DNA from: Nakamurella antarctica
GTDB taxonomy: Bacteria; Actinomycetota; Actinomycetes; Mycobacteriales; Nakamurellaceae
Length of the DNA stretch: 64,000 nucleotides
Assembly: GCF_003860405.1 (NCBI RefSeq)
Contig: NZ_CP034170.1
Span: forward strand, 806,001 to 870,000
Direction of reading: 5' to 3'
Shown here: piece after piece, positions 1-7,863 of the stretch
How positions within the stretch are numbered: position 1 is the stretch's first letter
How the letters are laid out: the number at the start of each line of letters is the position of its first letter
Position numbers and translations under genes: made by a program
The notes under the pieces: generated by a model
The model's input: only the letters and a program-made list of their open reading frames with translations
The model's database searches: none
Told to the model about the DNA's origin: nothing

Positions 1-682
1 GGCCGCGGTCGCGGTGATGGACCGGCTACGGTCTGCCGGTGGATGCGCCTGGGATGCGACGCAGACAAGCCAATCGTTGTTGCGGTACCTCGTCGAGGAG
101 TGCTTCGAACTCGTCCAGGCAATCGAAGACGATGATGCTGTGGCAATTCAAGAGGAGCTGGGGGACGTGCTCCTGCAAGTGCTGTTTCACTCACGCATCG
201 CTGCCGAGCGCCCGGGTGGATTTGACATCGACGACGTGGCGAAGGGACTTGCCGACAAGCTGACGAGGCGCCATCCGCACGTCTTTGCTCCTGAGAGTGG
301 CGTGCCCTTGGCCGGGGACACGGCCGTGCATCAGCAGTTTCGTTGGGACGAGCTCAAGAAGGCCGAAAAGGGACGCGATTCTGCTCTAGCTGGAGTCGCG
401 ATGGCTGCTCCGGCCACAGCTCTAGCTGGCAAGCTTGGTGCAAGAGCAGCAAAGTCATCGCTCAATGTGCCACTGCCGGATGGCGACTCGCTCGCCGCCC
501 AGATATTTCGGCTCGCCTACGAAGCCGGAGCGAACGGTGACGATCCGGAAACGGCTGTCCGCGCGCTCGCCAAGGCTCACGCTGAGCGGATGCTTGCAGC
601 TGAGCGCACGCTCAAGGCTGAGCGTGCGCCCGACTCCGAGAGTACGAACAGACCGGAAAACGCGACTGACGCGGCGCTCTGA
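1..682 (+). CDS. mazG: Nucleoside triphosphate pyrophosphohydrolase MazG (5' end outside window)
   Basis: Hydrolyses (d)NTPs to the monophosphate and pyrophosphate, removing aberrant nucleotides in the cytoplasm. The open frame continues to the left edge: codons before the first ATG read AAV AV and resemble the interior of mycobacterial MazG, so the true start lies upstream. Seen here are the MazG helices with the metal-binding acidic motif EECFEL near residue 33, EELGDVLLQ near residue 51, and the RRHPHVF motif near residue 89 that is typical of the family. The C-terminal tail is Glu/Ala/Arg-rich and less conserved. In M. tuberculosis mazG lies between mfd and lpqU-eno; here eno is about 14 kb away, so material has been inserted or moved. 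Confidence 0.92.
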   Translation, partial: AAVAVMDRLRSAGGCAWDATQTSQSLLRYLVEECFELVQAIEDDDAVAIQEELGDVLLQVLFHSRIAAERPGGFDIDDVAKGLADKLTRRHPHVFAPESGVPLAGDTAVHQQFRWDELKKAEKGRDSALAGVAMAAPATALAGKLGARAAKSSLNVPLPDGDSLAAQIFRLAYEAGANGDDPETAVRALAKAHAERMLAAERTLKAERAPDSESTNRPENATDAAL

Positions 683-689
683 ATAGGCG

Positions 690-1751
690 TCAAGCGTTGT
701 CACCCGGAAGGGTGACCCCGATCTGACGCCGAATCTCATCAACGGTCTCGAGGATCTGAATGGTCTCCGTGGAGGGCAGCAATTCTGAGTGCGGGGCTCC
801 GGCTGCGATAAGTCGGGCAACTTCTGCTGCCTGAAAGCACAGGCCGGAATTGCCGGTGAGATGGTTAGCATCCCAGGTGAGCGTTGAGCCATCCCGCGAA
901 ATCAATGACACTGAGGCGGGATTGTAGAACAGGCCGGGGATTTCAATCCGTGCTGCGGTACCCGAGATTGACGCGGAGGTAGGCGTTTTGGCGTACGAGG
1001 TGGTGTTGACGAGTGCCTGGCTTCCACCCGGTCCGCCCAAAATCACCGATACTTGACCATCAACCCCGGTGAAAGCCTTGTGGCCGCTCGCGATGATGCT
1101 GGTGGGGTTCCCCAATGCGAAGGAGGCGAACGACAGTGGGTAGATCCCCAAATCCAGCAGTGCGCCGCCGGCCAGCGCGGGGTTAAATATGCGGTGGTTG
1201 GGGTCGGGAGCAAAGTACTGGCCATGGTCTGCGAAAAGCGTGGTGACCTCACCCAATGCGCCGTCAGCAAGCAATTGCCGCACCACGTCGATATGCGGCA
1301 AGAATCTTGTCCACATGGCTTCCTGAACCACAACGCCAGCACGTTCTGCGGCCGCGACCACTTCTCGAGCCTGGCGTGCATTTTGCGTAAACGCCTTCTC
1401 CACCAGTACGTGCTTTCCCGCATTAATCGCTAGCAGCGCGTGCCGATGATGTTCGGAGTGTGGGCTTGCGACGTAGATGACGTCAACATTTGGATCCGCT
1501 ACGAGCTCTTCGTAGCTTCCGTGCGCGGCGTCAATTCCGTGCGCTGCCGCGAAAGCGGTGGCCCGATCGAGGGAACGAGAGCCCACCGCGGTAATTTTCT
1601 GGTTCGTGTGCTCGTTGAGAGCTCGACAGAAGCTGCCCGCGATTCCTCCGGGCGCCATAATTCCCCAGCGCTGAGGTGGTGCGGCGGCTGGGTCGGGGGT
1701 ACGTGGAAGCGGTAGCGAGCGCGGGAAGGGCGGGGGAGTTGCTGTCGTCAT
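690..1751 (-). CDS. Gfo/Idh/MocA family NAD(P)-dependent oxidoreductase
   Basis: 353 aa. An N-terminal Rossmann fold is seen at residues 28-150, with the nucleotide-binding stretch WGIMAPGGIAGSF in place of a plain GxGxxG, followed by the family motif HVLVEKAFTQN near residue 115, where the lysine is the usual catalytic residue. The C-terminal alpha/beta domain contains GGALLDLGIYPLSF, characteristic of the dimeric dihydrodiol dehydrogenase-like branch. The substrate is probably a sugar, polyol or dihydrodiol but cannot be told from sequence. A Pro-rich 25-residue N-terminus precedes the fold. It converges on mazG with only seven bases between the stop codons and diverges from the nrdA control region. 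Confidence 0.88.
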   Translation of the reverse strand: MTTATPPPFPRSLPLPRTPDPAAAPPQRWGIMAPGGIAGSFCRALNEHTNQKITAVGSRSLDRATAFAAAHGIDAAHGSYEELVADPNVDVIYVASPHSEHHRHALLAINAGKHVLVEKAFTQNARQAREVVAAAERAGVVVQEAMWTRFLPHIDVVRQLLADGALGEVTTLFADHGQYFAPDPNHRIFNPALAGGALLDLGIYPLSFASFALGNPTSIIASGHKAFTGVDGQVSVILGGPGGSQALVNTTSYAKTPTSASISGTAARIEIPGLFYNPASVSLISRDGSTLTWDANHLTGNSGLCFQAAEVARLIAAGAPHSELLPSTETIQILETVDEIRRQIGVTLPGDNA

Positions 1752-1858
1752 CGTTTCTCCGTGTGGGAAGTAGCTTTTGTCCGACCCGGCACCGGTTGAA
1801 ACCGAGATCGGAACCGTCGAGTTCTCACTGACAGTAGGTCACTGGCCCGACAGAGACA

Positions 1859-1899
1859 CGACACGCGACAGGCTGGAGGCGCGACACGCGACGGGCTGG
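1859..1899. repeat. Imperfect 18-bp direct repeat upstream of nrdA
   Basis: Two copies of CGACACGCGACRGGCTGG at 1859-1876 and 1882-1899 differ at one position and are offset by 23 bp. They end two bases before a perfect DnaA box. The pair lies in the roughly 750-base non-coding stretch between the divergent oxidoreductase gene and nrdA; function unknown. Confidence 0.6.
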
Positions 1900-1900
1900 G

Positions 1901-1909
1901 TTATCCACA
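1901..1909 (+). promoter_or_regulatory. DnaA box upstream of nrdA
   Basis: TTATCCACA matches the DnaA box consensus exactly. Weaker reverse-orientation matches (TGTGGACAT at 2023-2031, TGTGGACTG at 2077-2085) lie between it and the NrdR boxes. DnaA is known to act on the nrdAB promoter in E. coli; that it does so here is inference. Confidence 0.5.
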
Positions 1910-2111
1910 TTGTGACTGCCCCGGCGAGTGGTGGCGGTCTCGGCTCTTGTATCAATGCACCTGTCCGCCCAGTTCCAGCTTCAAATAATTGCACCGGCCA
2001 CTGTCGGACGGGGGTTTTCACCTGTGGACATCACGGGGATAGCCGGGGGGAAAGCCGGGACTGCCGGTGGATGGTGTGTGGACTGTTTGGCCCGATCGGC
2101 AACACGCCGAA

Positions 2112-2159
2112 AATCGATATCTTGGGGTCTTGTCTATCTTCGACCCCAAGATGTACTGT
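2112..2159. promoter_or_regulatory. Tandem NrdR boxes (ribonucleotide reductase operator)
   Basis: Two 16-bp sites, 2112-2127 (AATCGATATCTTGGGG) and 2144-2159 (CCCCAAGATGTACTGT), fit the NrdR box pattern ACACwATATATwGTGT at most core positions. They are 32 bp apart start to start, that is, the three-helical-turn spacing with a 16-bp gap known for NrdR operators. They also form a perfect 11-bp inverted repeat (2119-2129 with 2142-2152). NrdR is the ATP/dATP-sensing repressor of nrd genes, so this is probably the main operator of nrdAB. The nrdA leader follows; nothing else recognisable was seen between 2160 and 2490. Confidence 0.72.
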
Positions 2160-2501
2160 TTTAGCTAGTGAACCTGATGCGAAATGGCAGAGTAAACCAG
2201 AGGCGCTAGCAAGGCGCAGTACCTGGCTCAGCGCTGTTAACCAAGCTGACGAACATACATATTCTGGCGATCTGCGGCGAACTGCACCTGAACCTCACCC
2301 CTGTTCCAACAGGAGGGGTCGCGAGGGGCGTTCAGCAGCGGAGGACCCAGGGTGCGGACGCTAAGACCTCCCGGTCGACTGCGTTGGCAGACCATTGTCG
2401 GTGGTGCCATGGACACTCTTTTCATGAGTACTTCCCAGGACGCGAGTCCTCGACAATCCGGTTCCGCCGAGAAGGTTTTTACTAGCTCGCAAGGAGAGCA
2501 C

Positions 2502-5500
2502 ATGGCCCCGCATGTGACCACTGCTGATGTCAGCAACGTCAGCACCAATGACAATTACCCAGAGCAGCCGTTCCGCATCGGAGCCGACTCGGGTAAATCC
2601 GCAACGAGCATGACGGTGGTCCGTCGTAATGGCTCCACGGCTCCTTTCGACACCAGCCGAATCGCGATCGCGATCACTAAGGCGTTCATCGCCGTCGAAG
2701 GCGATTCCGCAGGCACGTCCTCCCGGTTGCGCGCGCTCGTGGTGGAGCTGACTGAGCAAGTCGCTTCCACGCTGCAGCAGCGCTACGGCGTCGAGCGTCA
2801 TGTCAACCTTGAAGATGTGCAAGACCAGGTCGAACTGGCGCTGATGCGGGGTGGCCACGCTAAGGTTGCGCGCTCCTACATCCTCTACCGCGAGGAGCAC
2901 CGCCGCTCACGTGAAGAAAGACTGCTCAGCGAACATTCCGGTGAGGCAGTGGTCGAAGCGACACTCACCGTTGTCTTAGCCGACGGCAGTCGTATTCCAC
3001 TGGATAAGGCCCGTCTGCGGACCATCATCGACGAAGCCTGCGAAGGCTTGACCGATGTAAACCCGGGCGCTGTTTACGCAGGTACCTCGTCCAACTTGTA
3101 CGACGGGATCAGCGCTAAAGAACTGGGGCTTGCTCCGATCATGGCAGCACGGGCCATGGTGGAAACCGAGCCAAACTATTCGTTCGTCGCTTCGCGGCTG
3201 CTGAACGACACCCTCCGTACCGAAGCGCTGACATATTTGGCTGGCACACCCCGCCAGGCCAGCGCGAAGGATATGGAGCAGATCTACCCGACCTACCTCA
3301 CCGACTACATCAACCAGGGCATCAAGCTCGGTCAACTGGATCCGCTGCTGGCAGAATTCGATCTGACCCGCCTCGGGCAGGCAATCGACAGCGAGCGCGA
3401 CGGTCAGTTCACCTTCCTGGGCCTGCAGACTCTGTACGACCGTTACTTTATCCACCACCGCGAGACCCGCTACGAACTGCCGCAGGCGTTCTTCATGCGG
3501 GTGGCGATGGGGCTGGCCCTTCGCGAGGTCCAGCGCGAAGAGCGTGCGATCGAGTTCTATCAGTTGCTCTCCAGCTTCGACTTCATGTGCTCGACTCCCA
3601 CCCTGTTCAATGCGGGAACCACGCGGCCGCAGCTGTCCAGTTGCTTCCTCACCACGGTTGCCGACGACCTTGACGATATTTTCCAGTCGATCAAGAACAA
3701 CGCTCTCCTTGCCAAATTCTCTGGCGGTCTTGGCAACGACTGGACCCCTGTCCGCGGTATTGGCGCACACATCAAGGGCACCAACGGCTCCTCCTCTGGA
3801 GTCGTTCCCTTCCTGAAGATCGCCAACGACACGGCTGTAGCGGTTAACCAGGGTGGCAAGCGTAAAGGCGCCGTGTGTGCATACCTGGAGACCTGGCACA
3901 TCGATGTCGAGGAGTTTCTCGACTTGCGCAAGAACACCGGTGACGAGCGACGCCGTACCCACGACATGAACACGGCGAACTGGGTGCCGGACGAGTTCAT
4001 GCGCCGCGTCGAGTCTGACGGCGTCTGGACCTTGTTCTCCCCCGACGAAGTCCCTGATTTGCACGACACTTATGGGCTAGCGTTCTCTGCTAAGTACGCG
4101 GAGTACGAGGCGAAAGCTGCTCGTGGCGAAATGACGGTCTTCCGTCAGATCAAGGCCGTGGATCTGTGGCGCCGAATGCTCACCATGTTGTTTGAGACCG
4201 GCCATCCGTGGATTACCTTCAAGGACCCGTGCAACCTGCGTTCCCCGCAGCAGCACGTCGGCGTGGTGCACTCTTCGAACCTCTGCACGGAGATCACCCT
4301 CAACACATCCAAGGATGAAACCGCGGTCTGCAACCTGGGTTCGGTCAACCTTGCAGCGCACACCACGTCCGCGGGTTTGGATGTGGAACGTCTTCGCCGC
4401 ACGGTGACCACCGCTGTCCGCATGCTGGACAACGTCATTGACATCAACATGTACACAATCCCATCTGCGCGAAAGTCGAATCTTCAGCACCGACCAGTGG
4501 GCTTGGGTCTCATGGGCTTTGCCGATTCCCTCTACAACCTCGGGATCGCCTATGCCTCTGACGCCGCGGTGGAATTTGCCGACACGTCGATGGAGCAGCT
4601 TTCATATTTCGCCATTGAAGCAAGCTCGGATCTGGCTGCCGAGCGCGGCCGCTACGGGTCCTTCGAAGGCTCGTTGTGGAGCAAGGGAATCCTGCCGATT
4701 GACTCGGTAGAAATCCTGCGCGAGCACCGAGGTGGCGACTTGGACCAAGACAACACCAAGCGTTTGGACTGGGACACGCTGCGCACCAAAGTTAAGAACC
4801 AGGGAATGCGCAACTCCAACGTGATGGCGATCGCTCCCACCGCAACGATTTCTAACATCATTGGCGTCGCTCAGTCCATCGAACCGACGTACCGCAACCT
4901 GTTCGTCAAGTCGAACATGAGTGGCGACTTCACCGTAGTCAACGAACATCTGGTTCGAGTACTGAAAGCACGCGGGCTGTGGGACGAAGTGATGGTTGCC
5001 GACCTGAAGTACTTCGACGGCTCACTGTGGCCCATCGACCGAATTCCGGCCGACATCAAGGAAATGTTCTCCACGGCCTTCGAAATTGAGGGTTCTTGGC
5101 TGATCAAGGCCGCGTCACGCCGGCAGAAGTGGATTGACCAAGCTCAATCCTTGAACCTGTATGTAGCTCAGCCCAACGGTCGCAAACTTGACGAGATTTA
5201 CCGCATGGCCTGGCACACAGGTTGCAAGACCACCTACTACCTGCGGTCCACTTCGGCAACGCACGTGGAGAAATCGACGCTGGTCGGCACCGACGGAAAG
5301 CTCAACGCCGTTCAGGCAACAAGCGCGCCTCAGCAACAGCCAGTAGCCAGTGCCGTGATGCCTGCTGCTATTCAGCAGGTAGAAGCTGCGCCCACCGCAG
5401 TCACGCCTGCGGCTGCTGCCGCTCCCACTCCGAGCATGATGGATGTGGAGTTCACGCCGGGCGGGCTTGCCGGTAGCGACGTCTTGGCCTGCTCCATCGA

Positions 5501-5528
5501 GAATCCCGAGTGCGAAGCCTGCCAGTAA
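2502..5528 (+). CDS. nrdA: Class I ribonucleotide reductase large (alpha) subunit with two ATP-cones
   Basis: Reduces ribonucleoside diphosphates to deoxy forms; the partner is NrdB, 69 bases downstream. The ATG at 2502 is chosen because AAGGAG sits five bases before it; the frame is open further up to 2352. 1008 aa, long for NrdA because of two N-terminal ATP-cone regions (about 30-130 and 140-240), an arrangement also known from chlamydial NrdA. The catalytic core shows active-site Cys381 (QLSSCFL), the NLCTEI triad Asn593/Cys595/Glu597 and Cys610 (AVCNLGS). It also has the loop APTATISNIIG and a C-terminal redox pair Cys1004/Cys1007 (CEACQ) that would be reduced by thioredoxin or glutaredoxin-like donors. 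An Ala/Pro-rich linker precedes the tail. Expression is probably under NrdR. Confidence 0.95.
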   Translation: MAPHVTTADVSNVSTNDNYPEQPFRIGADSGKSATSMTVVRRNGSTAPFDTSRIAIAITKAFIAVEGDSAGTSSRLRALVVELTEQVASTLQQRYGVERHVNLEDVQDQVELALMRGGHAKVARSYILYREEHRRSREERLLSEHSGEAVVEATLTVVLADGSRIPLDKARLRTIIDEACEGLTDVNPGAVYAGTSSNLYDGISAKELGLAPIMAARAMVETEPNYSFVASRLLNDTLRTEALTYLAGTPRQASAKDMEQIYPTYLTDYINQGIKLGQLDPLLAEFDLTRLGQAIDSERDGQFTFLGLQTLYDRYFIHHRETRYELPQAFFMRVAMGLALREVQREERAIEFYQLLSSFDFMCSTPTLFNAGTTRPQLSSCFLTTVADDLDDIFQSIKNNALLAKFSGGLGNDWTPVRGIGAHIKGTNGSSSGVVPFLKIANDTAVAVNQGGKRKGAVCAYLETWHIDVEEFLDLRKNTGDERRRTHDMNTANWVPDEFMRRVESDGVWTLFSPDEVPDLHDTYGLAFSAKYAEYEAKAARGEMTVFRQIKAVDLWRRMLTMLFETGHPWITFKDPCNLRSPQQHVGVVHSSNLCTEITLNTSKDETAVCNLGSVNLAAHTTSAGLDVERLRRTVTTAVRMLDNVIDINMYTIPSARKSNLQHRPVGLGLMGFADSLYNLGIAYASDAAVEFADTSMEQLSYFAIEASSDLAAERGRYGSFEGSLWSKGILPIDSVEILREHRGGDLDQDNTKRLDWDTLRTKVKNQGMRNSNVMAIAPTATISNIIGVAQSIEPTYRNLFVKSNMSGDFTVVNEHLVRVLKARGLWDEVMVADLKYFDGSLWPIDRIPADIKEMFSTAFEIEGSWLIKAASRRQKWIDQAQSLNLYVAQPNGRKLDEIYRMAWHTGCKTTYYLRSTSATHVEKSTLVGTDGKLNAVQATSAPQQQPVASAVMPAAIQQVEAAPTAVTPAAAAAPTPSMMDVEFTPGGLAGSDVLACSIENPECEACQ

Positions 5529-5597
5529 GTAGCTTCACTTCTTGACCATCAACCATTCCACTAACTACTCCATCAAATGTGACATTAGGAGACGACA

Positions 5598-6728
5598 ATG
5601 ACGACTTTCGCAACATCCTTTGGCAGCGATACAGCGGCCTCTTTTACCGACGTGGAGGGCGACTCAGCCCCAGCAGTTGCGGCAAGTGGCCTCGGCGCCA
5701 TTGATACCGCCGGCGGCCGGGTCTCGGTCAGCGAAAAGCGGATGATCAACGCTCGAGCTGATGTCAACCAGCTCCTGCCCTTGAAGTACCACTGGGCATG
5801 GGAAAAGTACTTGGCCGGATGCAACAACCAGTGGATGCCTACCGAAGTTTCCATGCAGGCAGACATTGCGCTGTGGAAGTCACCGAACGGCCTCACCGAC
5901 GCCGAACGCCAGATGCTCAAGCGCAACCTGGGCTTCTTTGCCACCGCAGAGTCGCTCGTAGCAAACAACATCGTTCTCGCTGTCTACCGCCAGCTGACCA
6001 ACCCAGAATGCCGCCAGTTTCTATTGCGTCAAGCTTTTGAAGAAGCGGTCCACACCCACACCTTCCAGTACATCTGCGAGAGCCTGGGCCTGGACGAGGG
6101 TGAGCTATTCAACATGTACCGGGAAGTGCCCTCCATCACGGAGAAGGACGCTTGGGCCCTGCAGTACACCAAGAACCTGGAGGATCCTTCGTTCAAGACA
6201 GGCGACATCGAATCCGATCGGGCGTTCCTGCGCGATCTGGTGGCGTTCTACGTGATCTTTGAAGGTATGTGGTTCTACACCGGATTCGCTCAGATTTTGT
6301 CCCTCGGACGCCGTAACAAGATGGTCGGAATCGCCGAGCAGTACCAGTACATTTTGCGCGACGAGTCGATTCACCTCAACTTCGGTATCGACGTGATTAA
6401 TCAGATCAAAATCGAGAACCCGGAACTGTGGTCAACAGAATTCGCCGCCGAAATTTCCGGCATGTTGGCCAAGGCCTGCGAGCTCGAGATCACTTATGGC
6501 CGCGAGACTTTGTCGACCGGCATGCTCGGCCTTAGTGCTGCACAGTGCGAGCAGTACATGCACTTCATCACCAACCGTCGGTGCGTTCAGATTGGTTTGC
6601 AGCCTTTGTTCGAGGACACCGAGAACCCGTTCCCGTGGATGAGCGAGATGATGGACTTGAAGAAGGAAAAGAACTTCTTTGAAACCCGCGTCATCGAGTA
6701 CCAGACCGGCGGCGGCCTTGAGTGGTAG
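5598..6728 (+). CDS. nrdB: Ribonucleotide reductase small (beta) subunit, class Ic type with Phe at the radical site
   Basis: 376 aa; generates the radical initiator for NrdA. RBS TAGGAGACGACA precedes the ATG. The di-metal ligands can be placed: Glu118 (AESL), Glu149 and His152 ([10 protein letters not shown]), Glu222 (FEGMW), Glu256 and His259 (RDESIHL). In tyrosyl-radical enzymes the pattern is ExxHxxxY; here it is ExxHxxxF, with Phe156 (TTC at 6063-6065) replacing the tyrosine, and the first ligand is Glu instead of Asp. Both are the defining marks of class Ic enzymes such as Chlamydia trachomatis R2, which use a Mn/Fe cofactor. The surrounding sequence also closely resembles the chlamydial protein as I recall it. 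The C-terminus [10 protein letters not shown] contains the conserved radical-transfer Tyr. The Mn/Fe assignment is inference from these residues. Confidence 0.95.
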   Translation: MTTFATSFGSDTAASFTDVEGDSAPAVAASGLGAIDTAGGRVSVSEKRMINARADVNQLLPLKYHWAWEKYLAGCNNQWMPTEVSMQADIALWKSPNGLTDAERQMLKRNLGFFATAESLVANNIVLAVYRQLTNPECRQFLLRQAFEEAVHTHTFQYICESLGLDEGELFNMYREVPSITEKDAWALQYTKNLEDPSFKTGDIESDRAFLRDLVAFYVIFEGMWFYTGFAQILSLGRRNKMVGIAEQYQYILRDESIHLNFGIDVINQIKIENPELWSTEFAAEISGMLAKACELEITYGRETLSTGMLGLSAAQCEQYMHFITNRRCVQIGLQPLFEDTENPFPWMSEMMDLKKEKNFFETRVIEYQTGGGLEW

Positions 6729-6742
6729 TTAGTTTCTCATTA

Positions 6743-6798
6743 CACAGAAGGGCCCGGCCCACTCGGACAAAATCCGAGTGAGCCGGGCCCTTCTGTGT
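6743..6798 (+). terminator. Strong hairpin downstream of nrdB, between convergent genes
   Basis: Long inverted repeat: CACAGAAGGGCCCGGC pairs with GCCGGGCCCTTCTGTG, with an inner ACTCGGA/TCCGAGT stem and a CAAAA loop. It lies 15 bases after the nrdB stop and before the DUF3817 gene on the other strand. The following T content is modest, so termination strength is inferred from the stem. Confidence 0.75.
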
Positions 6799-6864
6799 TC
6801 CTGCTAGGTGGTGGCGACCGCTGGTGGTCTCAAGATAGAAATAGATCACACAGACGCACTTTTT

Positions 6865-7194
6865 TCAGCGGCTAACCGGGACAGTCTGAGTGACGGGGTC
6901 GAGTTTCCCGGTCTTCTTCGCCCACACCTCGAACCACACGGTGAAGAACGGCGGGATCGACGCGGCCAAACTCAGCAGAGTCGTCCACAACGACCAGCGC
7001 TGACCGCAAGCGGTCAGCAGGGCCAACACGACATAGGCCACAAAAACGGCGCCATGTAAGGCCCCAAATACCTGAACCCCCACCTCGGTGGTCTTGGCGA
7101 TCCACTTGAAGTACATACCGATCAAGAGGCCGAGCCAAGTGAGCGATTCAACGAAGGCAAGGACGCGGAATGTAGGAACGATGCGCGAGGTCAT
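6865..7194 (-). CDS. DUF3817 integral membrane protein
   Basis: About 109 aa from the ATG at 7194 (an in-frame ATG at 7215 would add seven residues; neither has a clear RBS). Three hydrophobic segments are seen: FRVLAFVESLTWLGLLIGM, an amphipathic loop with KWIAKTTEVG, then VFGALHGAVFVAYVVLALL and a third around WTTLLSLAASIPPFF. The HGAVFVAYV motif is typical of DUF3817, a family of small actinobacterial membrane proteins of unknown function. It stands alone, convergent with nrdB. Confidence 0.8.
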   Translation of the reverse strand: MTSRIVPTFRVLAFVESLTWLGLLIGMYFKWIAKTTEVGVQVFGALHGAVFVAYVVLALLTACGQRWSLWTTLLSLAASIPPFFTVWFEVWAKKTGKLDPVTQTVPVSR

Positions 7195-7473
7195 GTGGCC
7201 ATTGTCCCAATCCAAGCCATCGGAAGCAGTCCTTTGTGACGCAGCTCAAGCATGCTGTTTGCCTGGCTCGCACCAGCGAGGCCGAACAACTGGTCACTTC
7301 AGAACCGAGGGGTAGCCGACCCAGCACAACGGCCGAATAATGAAAAGCACGTGGGCGCAGGAGTTCTCGCGTGGCTGAGTCATGAACTGATCGATTCCGC
7401 TCAAAGCCCGCTCCGGGTTCGTCGTTCGCCCGCAGGCCTATCAGGGGCGCGAGCGTTACCGGGGCTGCGTCGG

Positions 7474-7502
7474 TAGACGGCTAACTCCAGCATCTGTATA
7501 GT
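7474..7502 (+). promoter_or_regulatory. Probable promoter of the metY leader
   Basis: TATAGT (7497-7502) fits a -10 box and TAGACG (7474-7479) is a 4/6 match to -35, with a 17-base spacer. Transcription would begin just before the SAM-IV aptamer at 7512. The stretch 7216-7473 upstream shows no gene I can support. Confidence 0.5.
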
Positions 7503-7511
7503 GATCTGGTA

Positions 7512-7615
7512 GGTCATGAGTGTCAGCGACAAGCCCCAGCTCGCTGGACGGCAACCCTCCACACGCGGTGGGGTGCCCTGGGTGATGACCCGGCGGTTGG
7601 CCGTACGTTAGCCAC
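7512..7615 (+). promoter_or_regulatory. SAM-IV riboswitch
   Basis: An aptamer that senses S-adenosylmethionine, known almost only from Actinobacteria upstream of methionine and sulfur genes. Closing stem GGTCAT (7512-7517) pairs with ATGACC (7585-7590). Conserved blocks are visible in order: GAGTGTCAGCGACAAGCCCC, GCTGG, CGGCAACCCTCC, GCGGTGGGGTGCCC and GGGTGATGACC. The segment to about 7615 would hold the 3' stem/pseudoknot of the SAM-IV fold. It precedes metY by about 250 bases, so SAM should repress methionine synthesis. The expression platform is discussed with the downstream hairpin. Confidence 0.92.
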
Positions 7616-7672
7616 ACGCAAGCGCGGCCCATCGACCGATGGGTCCAGTTGACGCTACGAAGGAGCGCCGCT

Positions 7673-7702
7673 GTGTTTTGTCGAATGTTTTGCTGTCGCT
7701 GA
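7673..7702 (+). CDS. Cys-rich leader peptide upstream of metY (probable cysteine attenuator)
   Basis: A nine-codon ORF, GTG start at 7673 and TGA at 7700, encodes VFCRMFCCR (first residue read as fMet), with three cysteines including a Cys-Cys pair just before the stop. GAAGGAG at 7659-7665 ends seven bases before the start, one of the best ribosome binding sites in the window. Cys-codon-rich leader ORFs in front of sulfur genes are known in mycobacteria and act by ribosome stalling when Cys-tRNA is scarce. It lies after the SAM-IV aptamer and before a small hairpin with a T run. The role is inferred from composition, RBS and position. Confidence 0.65.
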   Translation: MFCRMFCCR

Positions 7703-7776
7703 CTTAAGCCGCTGTTTTTTGCGCTGATCCGCGACACCGCCCCACTGCGCTGCACGCGCGAAAACCCTCTCACCGC

Positions 7777-7793
7777 AAGCCCTTTGGGCTTTT
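7777..7793 (+). terminator. Candidate attenuator hairpin in the metY leader
   Basis: AAGCCC TTT GGGCTT followed by TT forms a six-bp stem with a short T tract, about 70 bases before the metY start. It could be the terminator switched by the SAM-IV aptamer and/or by translation of the Cys-rich leader. The stem is short, so the call is tentative. Confidence 0.4.
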
Positions 7794-7863
7794 GCCGTCG
7801 ACGGCTCGCGAGGCTTCGCACGCTTTTGCCCACCCAAAAAACTTCTTTCCTCTGGAGACTTCC

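Noticed and set aside
1777-2364. 195-codon ORF upstream of nrdA
   Set aside because: Runs through the DnaA box and NrdR operators, has no RBS and no family resemblance; treated as control region.
2160-2500. Adenosylcobalamin riboswitch in the nrdA leader
   Set aside because: Some actinobacterial nrdAB operons have one, but no B12-box (GCCACTG or AGCCAGGAGACC-like) is present here.
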